The position numbers and the translations under genes are program-made. Positions 9,275-17,544 of a DNA stretch of 64,000 nt are shown piece by piece; the first letter of the stretch is position 1, and each line of letters opens with the position of its first letter. The stretch is from an uncultured Lentisphaerota bacterium (GTDB lineage Bacteria; Verrucomicrobiota; Lentisphaeria; Oligosphaerales; CAITYL01): the NCBI GenBank assembly GCA_903921725.1, contig CAIXRA010000037.1, positions 33,322 through 97,321 on the forward strand, in the 5' to 3' direction. Below the pieces are notes generated by a model. That model made no database searches. It was not told where the DNA came from and saw only the letters and a list, made by a program, of their open reading frames with translations.

Positions 9275-11014
9275 TTATTGTTCGCGCTGGTCGTTGCGGG
9301 GCGGACGCTCTTCGGAGTCGCCGCCCGTGCTATTGCCGCCCTTGCCTCCACCACCGCCGCCACGCCGCTCGCCCCGGACGCCGCCTTTGCCCTTGCCGCC
9401 TGGACTCTCGTCGGGCGAAGCGTCGGCCTTGTCCATGCCGGTCTTGCCCTTCTGCGCGGCCGGCAGCTCGATGACGCCCTTCGGCGTCAGGTCGCGCCCC
9501 GCAAGACCGGGATAATCCGGCGCGTAGCGGTGGACCTTGAAGACCGCGTTGAACAGATGCCCGCGCACATCCTTGCCGGGGAGTTCGCCCTGCGCCAGGA
9601 TGCCGCCGCGGACCATCGGGTTGACGTACTGCCAGACCGTCTCGCCCGCCGGGGTGACCTCGAAAAGGTGCCCGACAACGCCGGCGCAGATCAGCGTGTT
9701 GCCGTTCGGCAGGCGGTGCGCGCCGGAGATCTCCGAGGAGAAGAAGTCGGTGCGGTTCTTCGCCTCATAATGCCAGACCGGTTTTGCCGGACCGTACGCC
9801 TTTCCCGGTTCCAGGATGTAGCGGCCGCTGGCGTCCACCGGCGGCACGATCTCCTCAATGCTCGACCAGCCGCGGTCGTAGCCGTTGTTGAAGATCGTGA
9901 GGTTCCCCGCGCCGGGGCAGCCGTCGGGGATCCACTGGACGTCGTGCTGCTGCACGAGCTGCTTGTCGCTCATCGTGCCGTGCCCGTAAGCGGCGGGATT
10001 GCCCCAGCGGTAGATGAGGTCGCCGCCCTTGCCGTGCTTGCCGCCGGCATGGCTGGCGGCCTCCGCCGTGGTGGTGCTGTGGTCGAGGAACCAGACCTCG
10101 TTGCAGCCGCGGGCGCTGACCACGATCTGGTCGAGCTTCGGGTTGTAGGCGATGGAGTTCATGTGGTTCCAGAAAGCGGGCACGGCCCGGCCGTTGCAGT
10201 TCACGTCGATCCGCTCCGGGTGCGCGGCGATGTCGCCGTAGTTTGCCTTCGTCTTGTCGGCATTCTGGATGAGATGATCCCAGACGTGCCATTCCCAGAC
10301 AATCGTTCCGCCCTTGGGATAGGTCGGCTGCACCTCGATGATGGAGTCGGGGAAGAGCTGCCGGTCGCGCAGCATCTCCGGATTGAAACCGGCGGCAAGA
10401 CATTCTGCCAGCGATTTCTTCTCCACGACCAGCAGCAGGATGTTGCCGTTGGGCAGCGGCGCGATGTCGTGGTGCGACAGGTGCTGGTCGTTCGAATACT
10501 CGAACTCCCAGACGAGCCGGCCGTCCCAGTCGAACTCCTCTACGCGCCCGCCTTCGCCGCCGCTGGTGAACCCCTTGTTCTTCGTGAAGCAGCAGTGCAG
10601 CAGGTTGCCGTTGGGCTTGAGATAGACCGACTGCCCCGGCTCGTAGGCGCTCTTCCACTGGTGGACGACCTGCCCGGCGTTGTTCATCAGGTAGATGACG
10701 TCGTTGTGCTTCGGCGCGAACAGCGTGTAGCCGCTGAACGCCTTCGGCGTGTTGAGGAACATGCCGACGGTCTGCCCGGGGGTCGGCGAAACCGGCGTCT
10801 TGTTCTCCGGCATGGCGGCGCGGCCGCCGCCCTTGCCGCCACCGCCGCCGCCCTCGCGGGGGCGGTCCTGGCCCTGCCCCTGCTGCCGGGGCGGACGCCC
10901 GTCCGATTCTTCCTGCCCGAAGGCGGTCATGGAGGACGCCAGCACGCCCCCGGCCGCCATCAGGGCCAGCAAGGCTTTTTTCGTCCGGATGCGACAGGTC
11001 TGTGCGTTCATCAT
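9275..11014 (-). CDS. Arylsulfotransferase (ASST)-like beta-propeller protein B
   Basis: The 579-residue product has a signal peptide (KKALLALMAAGGVLASSMTAFG), then a Gly-rich linker (REGGGGGGKGGGRAA), an ASST-like propeller (about 75-520) and a Gly/Lys/Arg/Asp-rich tail. Propeller motifs include GQVVHQWKSAYEPGQSVYL, LSHHDIAPLPNGNILLLV, IVWEWHVWDHLIQNAD and HRLPNGNTLICAGVVGH. The HHD..PLPNGN segment is typical of the arylsulfotransferase family. It is a divergent paralogue of protein A, with shared endings such as RYAPDYPGLAGRDLTPKG. The ATG overlaps the upstream stop by 4 bases. Sulfotransfer is inferred from family membership and the sulfatase in the same cluster, not proven. Confidence 0.78.
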   Translation of the reverse strand: MMNAQTCRIRTKKALLALMAAGGVLASSMTAFGQEESDGRPPRQQGQGQDRPREGGGGGGKGGGRAAMPENKTPVSPTPGQTVGMFLNTPKAFSGYTLFAPKHNDVIYLMNNAGQVVHQWKSAYEPGQSVYLKPNGNLLHCCFTKNKGFTSGGEGGRVEEFDWDGRLVWEFEYSNDQHLSHHDIAPLPNGNILLLVVEKKSLAECLAAGFNPEMLRDRQLFPDSIIEVQPTYPKGGTIVWEWHVWDHLIQNADKTKANYGDIAAHPERIDVNCNGRAVPAFWNHMNSIAYNPKLDQIVVSARGCNEVWFLDHSTTTAEAASHAGGKHGKGGDLIYRWGNPAAYGHGTMSDKQLVQQHDVQWIPDGCPGAGNLTIFNNGYDRGWSSIEEIVPPVDASGRYILEPGKAYGPAKPVWHYEAKNRTDFFSSEISGAHRLPNGNTLICAGVVGHLFEVTPAGETVWQYVNPMVRGGILAQGELPGKDVRGHLFNAVFKVHRYAPDYPGLAGRDLTPKGVIELPAAQKGKTGMDKADASPDESPGGKGKGGVRGERRGGGGGGKGGNSTGGDSEERPPRNDQREQ

Positions 11015-12765
11015 GGGTTCTCCTCTCCGTTTGATTCCGGCTGCCGTTCCGGCCCGTTTCGTGAATCGCGCGGTCCGCGCGGCGGGCGCTCCCCGCCGGC
11101 ACGCTGCTTCTCCTCCGCGCCGAGGGCGGAGTCCGGGCGGCAGTAGGAGATCTTGAGCTCCGCGCTGTCGAGGATCTTCCCCTTCATGGCGGCGAGCAGG
11201 ACGTCGCGCGTAACCTCTTCAGGATCAAGGACCAAGGACAGCGGCTCCGACAGCGCATAGACGGTGCAGGCGTAGGTCTTGAGCCCCGGCCCTTTGGAGT
11301 GCGGCGGCGCGTAACCGATCCGGTTGTTGACGCTGTTTCCGCCCATTGTCCCGACACCCTTTGCATCCTTGGGCAGCCCCTGCGCCGCCGCCGGGATGTT
11401 GTAGAGGATCCAATACCACTTGACCTGGTCGGGCGCCATATGGTGCATGATGAGCGCATAGGCCTTCGTCCCGGCCGGGGCGCCCTTCCACTCCACCGGC
11501 GGCGAAATGCCCGCGCCGTCGCCGGTGAACTCAACCGGCAGCAGGCCGTCGGCCTTCAGCACGGAACTGGCCAGGCTGAAACTGCCCGAGCGCGGAGGCT
11601 TCGGCTCGTCCGCCACCGGCGCGCTCTGCGCCTGGGTCGCGCCGCCGCGTTCCACCTTCTGCACCGGCGTCGGCTTGATGACCGGACGACTCTCGGCGGC
11701 GACCGGAAGCACGACCCGGAAGCCGAGGTGGTAGTACGGATGATCCGGGTCTTTCGGGCCGCGGAAGTAGGACGGGTTGCGGTTCGACACGCGGCCGTGC
11801 CCGTTCTCGCCGTTGTACCAGTTGCCGCCGCGCATGCCGCGGTACGCCTTGCCGTCCGGCATGAGGCTGCCGCTGGCGGGACCGGGCGGGTTTTTGGCCG
11901 GGCTGTAGGCGTAGTAGTCGCGGACGTACCAGTCGTTTATGAACTGCCAGACGTTGCCGGTCATGTCGTAGAGCCCGTAGCCGTTCGCGCCGTCCGCCGT
12001 CTGGTACGTCTCCTGCGCGCCCGGCCAGCCGAAGTCGGACTTGCGCTGCAGCTTGCCGTTGAAGAAGCCGACCGGGGTCGTCCACGGCTCCGGCCCGGCG
12101 CGGAACGGGTTCTTCGATTCGGGCCAGTTCGCCTGGGTGGCGTCCGCCTCGTCCCCGCACGGGAATTTACGGTAGGGGCTCTGCTGGCCGCCGCGCGCCG
12201 CATACTCCCACTCCGCCTCGGTCGGCAGGCGGAACCCGCTCTTGTTGAAGTCGCACTCCCAGGTGGCGGTGCTGTAGCAGGGCGGCAGCTTCTTCTGCGC
12301 GCCCAGCCAGTTGCAGTACGCCGCCGCGCCGAACCAGCGGATGCAGACAACCGGATGGTTCTCCTTCCCGTCCAGCACGGAGAACGCCTTGCCGTCCCAG
12401 CCGATCCGGCTGTACGGCGACATCCCACGGGTCTCGCAGAGCAGGTCGTTGCCGCCGGCGAGATGGACGCCGCCGTTGCGCACCTCGATCTGCCGCTGCG
12501 CCAGCGCCGAGTTCAGGAACGCGCAGAACTCCCGGTTTGTGACGTCGTAGACGCCCATGTAGAACGCGTCGAGCCGCACCGTGTGCACCGGTGTCTCGTC
12601 GCCGCCGTGCTTCGGGTCCACGAACCCGTGATGGTCGCCCATCTCGAACGAACCCGCCGGAATCAGCGCGAATCCGGGCCGCTTTTCCTGCGCCATCGCC
12701 GGAATCGCCTGGCATGCCATCAGCCCCGTCCCCACCATCACCGCAACGCGTGTCCGCCATTTCAT
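11011..12765 (-). CDS. FGE-fold (SUMF1-like) domain fused to a PEBP/YbhB-like domain, exported
   Basis: This 584-residue exported protein joins two domains. Residues about 30-355 form a formylglycine-generating-enzyme fold (FALIPAGSFEMGD, FYMGVYDVTNREFCAFLN, RLPTEAEWEYAARGG, GLYDMTGNVWQF, GFRVVLP). Residues about 390-545 form a PEBP/YbhB-like domain (PVEWKGAPAGTKAYALIMHH, WYWILYNIPA, GPGLKTYACTVYAL). Active aerobic FGEs carry cysteines in the GGSW.C...YC region; here that segment reads RGGNWYNGENGHGRVSNRNP with no Cys, so it should not make formylglycine. The PEBP DPDAP pocket motif is replaced by HHMAPD. The tail is Arg/Gly/Pro-rich. A GGAAAGGAAA ribosome site precedes the ATG. I infer a binding or scaffold role beside the ASST-like proteins. 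Confidence 0.85.
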   Translation of the reverse strand: MKWRTRVAVMVGTGLMACQAIPAMAQEKRPGFALIPAGSFEMGDHHGFVDPKHGGDETPVHTVRLDAFYMGVYDVTNREFCAFLNSALAQRQIEVRNGGVHLAGGNDLLCETRGMSPYSRIGWDGKAFSVLDGKENHPVVCIRWFGAAAYCNWLGAQKKLPPCYSTATWECDFNKSGFRLPTEAEWEYAARGGQQSPYRKFPCGDEADATQANWPESKNPFRAGPEPWTTPVGFFNGKLQRKSDFGWPGAQETYQTADGANGYGLYDMTGNVWQFINDWYVRDYYAYSPAKNPPGPASGSLMPDGKAYRGMRGGNWYNGENGHGRVSNRNPSYFRGPKDPDHPYYHLGFRVVLPVAAESRPVIKPTPVQKVERGGATQAQSAPVADEPKPPRSGSFSLASSVLKADGLLPVEFTGDGAGISPPVEWKGAPAGTKAYALIMHHMAPDQVKWYWILYNIPAAAQGLPKDAKGVGTMGGNSVNNRIGYAPPHSKGPGLKTYACTVYALSEPLSLVLDPEEVTRDVLLAAMKGKILDSAELKISYCRPDSALGAEEKQRAGGERPPRGPRDSRNGPERQPESNGEENP

Positions 12766-13018
12766 GCCTGGGTTTCCTTTCCTGCCGGCCGTCTGTCCAC
12801 AAACGGACTAGACGCGCGCCTTATTGTGAGGCTGCCGTTTTATTGTTGAAGACAGCATACGCCCGCCTGGTTACAGGACACGTGCCGCCTTCATTAAAAA
12901 ACGGAATGCGCCGCGGCATGCGGGGATGCGGCGGCGCACAGGCGTGAGACGGGAGGAAGACGCGGTGCGGAATCCGCCGCCATCGCGGCCACAGAAGAAT
13001 CCGCGCCCGCCTTCAAAA

Positions 13019-14395
13019 TCAGGGGGATACCGCCTTCTTCACGGCGGAGGCGGGGGGCGCGCTATCGCGCACAAGGCGGACGAAGTTGTTGATGCGGATG
13101 ACGTCGCCCTGCGGGCCGTGGCCGTGCGGGAATTGCGAGGCGTCGCCGACCTTGGGATCGCTGCGCTGCGCGCCGGCGCCGTGGACGTCGCAGTAATGGT
13201 AGCTGGCTGAGCTGGGGCTTTGGCGAACCGAATTAGGCCCGCCTGATGGCGGACCGCCACGTTGAGCAGAGCCACCGCGGCCGGGACCAACACCCATTCC
13301 GGGCATTCCGGTCGGCCAGCCGGCGGCGCGGCCGAAAGCGACATACGCCGCATTGCCCCCCGCGAGGAGCGACGCATGCGTGGTACCGCTCCAGTAATAC
13401 GCATAATCCGGCTTTTTGATCTCGTTGGCGATCGGGGTGCAGGTGAACAGCGGGTCGATGGCGGGCGACTGGCTGGTGTCCGGCGAACGCGTGTAGTCGA
13501 CGAGGCTCTGCAGCTCCTTCACGCTGGGCAGGCGCCAATCGTTGCGGCCGAGGTACTTGTCCTTGTTTTTCTGCTGCACCCACGCCAGCGCCTCCTCCCA
13601 GTTCATCCCCTTGCCGCTGTCGCCCTTCGTCCACATCAGGCCGGTGGCGCGGTCGGTGATGGTGCCGTCGCCGTTGTCCTTGAAGTCGTTCTGGCCGTAC
13701 TTCGGGTTGCCGCGGACGCATTGCACAAAAAACGTCTTTTCCATGTTGCCGCTCGGCATTTGCAGGTCATAGCCCTTGATCCGGCCGTCGGCGAAATTGA
13801 CGCCGAAAAGCTTGTTGAATCCTTGGTACGACTTGCCGACGAACTTGGTGCTCGATGCATCCTGCGAATCAATCAAACGCTCACCGTTGGCCGTGTTGCC
13901 GTAGGCGAACTTGAAAAATCTCGTGTCAATGAACGGCTTCATTTTACTGGCATCCGTGCTGGGGCCGCTGGGATCAGAACCGCTGAACATGATCAGCGAA
14001 TAGAGCTCCTTGATCGTCGGCAGCCGCCAGTCGTCGAAACCGCCGAACGTGGCGGCGTTGAGCTTTGCGGGCAGCGCCTGCGCCTGGGCCAGCGTCAGCT
14101 TGTCCTTCCTCGTGATTTCGCCGTCGCCGTTGGTGTCGGGGCTGCGCTGCCAGGTCAGGCCGGTGACGTTGTCGCACACGGTCAGGCCGTCGGTACCCAA
14201 GGTGTAGCTCGGGGCGTGCCCGGCAATCTGCGCGTCCTGGCCGTAAAACGGCTGCCCCGGCTTCGGCGGCTCGATCTCACGGTGGTTGTCGTAGCACTTT
14301 GTTTGACCGGTACCGACGATGGGGTAACTCAACGGTGCGTCGGCGGCAAACGCCGACCCGGCGAGCAGGGTTGCGATGATCAATATCCGGTTCAT
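13019..14395 (-). CDS. Exported DUF1566 (Lcl C-terminal-like) protein B
   Basis: The 458-residue protein has a short signal peptide (MNRILIIATLLAGSAFAADA) and two DUF1566-type modules. Each shows the hallmark sequence: GFDDWRLPTIKELYSLI in the first and GRNDWRLPSVKELQSLVDY in the second, followed by YYWSGTTHAS and the closing NNFVRLVR. DUF1566 domains have a C-type-lectin-like fold and occur in surface adhesins; the ligand here is unknown. A 'D.NGDG.I' element (DTNGDGEITRKD, and GDGTITD) could bind calcium. It contains a Gly/Arg/Ser-rich insert near GPGRGGSAQRGGPPSGG. The start overlaps the sulfatase stop by 4 bases. It is a paralogue of the gene at 16105. Confidence 0.8.
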   Translation of the reverse strand: MNRILIIATLLAGSAFAADAPLSYPIVGTGQTKCYDNHREIEPPKPGQPFYGQDAQIAGHAPSYTLGTDGLTVCDNVTGLTWQRSPDTNGDGEITRKDKLTLAQAQALPAKLNAATFGGFDDWRLPTIKELYSLIMFSGSDPSGPSTDASKMKPFIDTRFFKFAYGNTANGERLIDSQDASSTKFVGKSYQGFNKLFGVNFADGRIKGYDLQMPSGNMEKTFFVQCVRGNPKYGQNDFKDNGDGTITDRATGLMWTKGDSGKGMNWEEALAWVQQKNKDKYLGRNDWRLPSVKELQSLVDYTRSPDTSQSPAIDPLFTCTPIANEIKKPDYAYYWSGTTHASLLAGGNAAYVAFGRAAGWPTGMPGMGVGPGRGGSAQRGGPPSGGPNSVRQSPSSASYHYCDVHGAGAQRSDPKVGDASQFPHGHGPQGDVIRINNFVRLVRDSAPPASAVKKAVSP

Positions 14396-15840
14396 GGAGC
14401 GGTTCCTTCTTGTTTTGTGGTTGCAGATGGTTTGGCGCCGGGGCGGCCGCCGGCCCTTCCCCCGGGTCTGCCTGAGCCAGCCCCAGCCCCGGGCGAGGGA
14501 CGGGTGCGGACGGCCGGCAGTTCTTTCTTCACTCCGGCCAGCGTGGCTTCAAGCCGGCGGGCGACATCGGTGGAACGGACGTACAGATCGGTGGTTTCGC
14601 GGGGATCGTCGGCAAGTTGGTAGAGCGACCGCTTGCCGTCGCTGGTTTCAATGAGCTTCCAGGTGCCGTCGAAGATGGCGAAATCGTTGCCGGAGCTGCC
14701 GACGATGATGAAGGGGCTGCGATCCTGCACCCGGCCGCCGCGCAGGGCGTCCCACTGGCTTTTCCCGTCGAGTTTCGCGGCGTCTTTCACCGGCACGCCG
14801 GCGGCGGTGCCCAGCGTGGGGTAAATATCCTGTGCCGCAATGGGTTGCTGACTGGCGGCGCCCTCCTTGAGCCGGCCAGGCCAGCGCAGCAGGCACGGCG
14901 TGTGGATTCCACCCTCGAAGATTGTGTCCTTGCCGCCGCGCAATGGCGCGTTGCTTCCGCATTGGCCGGCGCCGTTGTCGGAGAAAAATAGGACGATCGT
15001 GTTTTCGCGCAGCCCCTGTTTATCCAGCGCGTCGAGGATGCGGCCCACCGACGTGTCCAGTGCATCGACAACGGCCGCATAGGTCGCCTGCTGGCCGGAG
15101 AGGTTCTTGTATTTGGCAAGGTATTCATCCGGTGCGCTCAGCGGGAAGTGCGGCGCATTGAAGGCCACCTCCAGGAAAAATGGATGTTTCGCGTCGCGCT
15201 TCTCGATCGTCCGGATCGCCTCATCGGCGAACAGCGTGGTGGAATAGCCCTGTTCCTCGACGGGCTTGCCGTCGCGCTGCCAGTCCAGGGCGCCCCCGCG
15301 CAGTCCCGTATGCTTGAAGTAGTCCAGCTCCGCGCCCAGAAAACCGTAGAAATGGTCGAACCCGTTCTGCATCGGCGGGCTTTGGGCGCCGAGGTGCCAC
15401 TTGCCGACAAGGGAGGTCTGGTACCCGGCGGCCTGAAACGTCCCGGGGAAGGTGGACAACCCTTCCGGAAGCGACTGGCGCGGCCCCATCACGTTTGCGA
15501 TGCCAAACCGGCGCGGCATCTGCCCCGTGATAAGCGCGGCGCGCGTCGGGCTGCACACCGGGTGAACGTAGAACCGCTTGAGTTCCAGGCTTTCCTTGGC
15601 GAGGCGGTCGAGTCTCGGCGTGTGCAGGGTTCCGCCGTGGAAGCCGACGTCACCCCAGCCGAGGTCGTCCACGACCAGGACGAGGATGTTCGGCGGCGTG
15701 CCGCTTTTGGCCGCCGGGGGGATGGCGGCCGCGTCTGGTGCGCCGTGCGCCAGGGAGACGGCGGAAAGCCCGGCCAGAGCGCCGGCCGCCGTGAGAATCC
15801 GGCGGCGTGCCATGGGTTGTTTTGCCGTGTCACTTTTCAT
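14392..15840 (-). CDS. Exported arylsulfatase, S1 family, Tat-type signal
   Basis: The 482-residue product is a type I sulfatase that hydrolyses sulfate esters. The formylglycine motif is intact as HPVCSPTRAALITGQ (CSPTR), so a maturase encoded elsewhere must convert the Cys. Metal and substrate residues are visible in LVVDDLGWGDVGFHGG, GKWHLGAQS and FFSDNGAGQCGSNAPLRGGK. The N-terminus MARRRILTAAGALAGLSAVSLAHG has a twin-arginine signal pattern, implying export after folding. I start at the ATG giving MKSDTAKQ, which follows a GGGGGAA ribosome site, and not at the longer track ORF. The C-terminus is a Gly/Arg/Pro-rich tail. The natural substrate is unknown, though the neighbouring ASST-like genes suggest sulfated phenolics or glycans. 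Confidence 0.92.
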   Translation of the reverse strand: MKSDTAKQPMARRRILTAAGALAGLSAVSLAHGAPDAAAIPPAAKSGTPPNILVLVVDDLGWGDVGFHGGTLHTPRLDRLAKESLELKRFYVHPVCSPTRAALITGQMPRRFGIANVMGPRQSLPEGLSTFPGTFQAAGYQTSLVGKWHLGAQSPPMQNGFDHFYGFLGAELDYFKHTGLRGGALDWQRDGKPVEEQGYSTTLFADEAIRTIEKRDAKHPFFLEVAFNAPHFPLSAPDEYLAKYKNLSGQQATYAAVVDALDTSVGRILDALDKQGLRENTIVLFFSDNGAGQCGSNAPLRGGKDTIFEGGIHTPCLLRWPGRLKEGAASQQPIAAQDIYPTLGTAAGVPVKDAAKLDGKSQWDALRGGRVQDRSPFIIVGSSGNDFAIFDGTWKLIETSDGKRSLYQLADDPRETTDLYVRSTDVARRLEATLAGVKKELPAVRTRPSPGAGAGSGRPGGRAGGRPGAKPSATTKQEGTAP

Positions 15841-15869
15841 GCGTTCCCCCGACCGTTCATGGTGAAAAA

Positions 15870-16091
15870 TCAGCCCCACGCGACCAGCACGGGCACCCGC
15901 TTGTCGGGTGTGACGGCAATGGCCTGTTTCGGACAATAGATGCGGCAAAGATGGCAGATCTGGCAGTCGTCCGGATAGGTGATGGCCGCCTTACCGGTCG
16001 TGTCATTCATCCGCAGGACATCCATGGGGCATGCGGCCACACAGGCGCCGCAGCCGATGCATTTCCCGGTGTCGATGGATTGGATGGACAT
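15870..16091 (-). CDS. Small 2[4Fe-4S] ferredoxin
   Basis: This 73-residue protein has two cluster-binding motifs, CIGCGACVAACP and CQICHLCRIYCP, the pattern of a dicluster ferredoxin. The second motif and its closing KQAI resemble the small iron-sulfur subunit of sulfur-metabolism reductases, which may be meaningful beside a sulfatase. There is no signal peptide, so it should be cytoplasmic, unlike nearly all its neighbours. The start is the ATG after AAAGGAGGCGGCGCC; the longer track ORF is a shadow of the DUF1566 gene. A possible role is electron supply to a radical-SAM sulfatase maturase, but no such enzyme is in the window. Confidence 0.88.
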   Translation of the reverse strand: MSIQSIDTGKCIGCGACVAACPMDVLRMNDTTGKAAITYPDDCQICHLCRIYCPKQAIAVTPDKRVPVLVAWG

Positions 16092-16104
16092 GGCGCCGCC
16101 TCCT

Positions 16105-17544
16105 TTACGATTTTTTCGCCGAGATGAATTCCAGCTCGCCGGGGAAGCGGCCGCGATAGCGCTGTTCGTAGGGAATGCTCGCGCTGGGCTTCCAGTCGGC
16201 CGGGATCGCCTGCTTGACCGCCTGGGGTGCCGGAGCAGTTCCGCCTCCACGCACGAGGCGGACGAAATTGTAGATGCGGACAACGTCCCCCTGCGGGCCG
16301 CGGCCATGCGGAAACATCGCGGGGTCACCGGCCTTTGAATCACTGCGCTGCGCGCCCGCGCCGTGGACGTCGACCAGCTGGTAGCCGCCGGAGGCGCCCG
16401 TCTTTGCAGCGCCGCTCCCGCGCACAGTGCCCAACCCCATCGCGCCCGGCGGTCCGCCGACCCGCGGCAGCATCCAACCCGTCGCACGGCCGAAGGCGAC
16501 GTAGACGGCGGCGGTGCCCTGCCGGCTGGGAGGGCCGTCAAGGTGCGTGGTGCTGCTCCAGAAGAACGGATACTCGCCGTCGTCGAGCTTGGAGACAAGG
16601 AAGAGCGGCGAGATTGCCGGCGACTGTGTGGCGGCGGGCGCGCGGCTGTAGTCGACGATGCTCTGAAGTTCCTTGGCGTTGGGCAGCCGCCAGTCGCCGT
16701 GCCCCATATATTTTTCCGCGTTTTTGGCCTGGACCCACGCCAGCGCCTGCTGCCAGTCCAACCCCTTGCCGCTGTCCGCCTTGGACCAGGTGAGGCCGGT
16801 GGCATGGTCGGTGATGGTGCCGTCGCCGTTGTCCTTGAACTCATTCTGCCCGTACTTCGGGTTGCCGCGGACGTAGCGGGAGTACATCATGCCGCGTTTG
16901 CCGCTGGGGAATGCCTTGGGATATCCCTTGATGCGGCCGTCGGCGAAATTGACGCCGAAAACCGTGGTGTTGCCGCCCATCGTCTTGCCGATGTACTCCG
17001 TGGCGGACCAGTCCTGGCAGTCGATGATGCGGACACCCTGGGACTCGTCGCCGTAGACGAAGTCGAAGAACTTGGCGTCGATGTACGGCTTGGAGCTGGC
17101 CACCGTGCCGACGCAGCCGCCATTGAAGTTGATGAGCGAGTACAGCTCCTTGATCGTCGGCATCCGCCAGTCGGTGAAGCCGCCCGCCTTGCACTTGGCC
17201 GCGCCGGCCACCGCGTCATCCCATGTCATCTTTTGACCGCGGGCCTTCACCCAGGCCAGCCCCGTGTTGAGGTCGCTCACGGTGCCGTCGCCGTTGTCCT
17301 TGTACCGCGGCGCCGCCGCCGGATTCTGCGCATCCTGGCCGTAGAACGGCTGTCCCGGCTTCGGTAGTGAGATTTCGCCTTTGCTGTCGTAGCACTTGCT
17401 CTGCCCGGTGCCGATGATGGGATAGGTCGGCGCCCGCCCGGCGTCCGCGCCGGTTTTCCCGGCTGGCGTTGCCTCCGTGTAGGCTGCATGCGCGCAGAGT
17501 GCCATGCCCGCAATTGCAGCTCCGGCAAAAATCGTCCTGATCAT
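16105..17544 (-). CDS. Exported DUF1566 (Lcl C-terminal-like) protein A
   Basis: The 479-residue product is the first gene of the nine-gene cluster. A signal peptide (MIRTIFAGAAIAGMALCAHA) precedes two DUF1566-type modules, marked by GFTDWRMPTIKELYSLINF and GHGDWRLPNAKELQSIVDY, with FFWSSTTH and YNFVRLVR near the end. Shared blocks with the paralogue at 13019 include QPFYGQDAQ, GVNFADGRIKGY, RGNPKYGQN and DVHGAGAQRSD, so the two arose by duplication. Repeated DNGDGT segments may bind calcium. The last about 50 residues (after VKQAIPADWKPS) are specific to this copy. AGGGGGA precedes the ATG. Function is unknown; a lectin-like or adhesive role is inferred from the fold. Confidence 0.8.
   Translation of the reverse strand: MIRTIFAGAAIAGMALCAHAAYTEATPAGKTGADAGRAPTYPIIGTGQSKCYDSKGEISLPKPGQPFYGQDAQNPAAAPRYKDNGDGTVSDLNTGLAWVKARGQKMTWDDAVAGAAKCKAGGFTDWRMPTIKELYSLINFNGGCVGTVASSKPYIDAKFFDFVYGDESQGVRIIDCQDWSATEYIGKTMGGNTTVFGVNFADGRIKGYPKAFPSGKRGMMYSRYVRGNPKYGQNEFKDNGDGTITDHATGLTWSKADSGKGLDWQQALAWVQAKNAEKYMGHGDWRLPNAKELQSIVDYSRAPAATQSPAISPLFLVSKLDDGEYPFFWSSTTHLDGPPSRQGTAAVYVAFGRATGWMLPRVGGPPGAMGLGTVRGSGAAKTGASGGYQLVDVHGAGAQRSDSKAGDPAMFPHGRGPQGDVVRIYNFVRLVRGGGTAPAPQAVKQAIPADWKPSASIPYEQRYRGRFPGELEFISAKKS

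Noticed and set aside
9278-11146. 622-residue plus-strand ORF
   Set aside because: Antisense of ASST-like protein B; no independent support.
11011-12765. Active sulfatase-maturing FGE
   Set aside because: The cysteines needed for catalysis are absent from the conserved segment.
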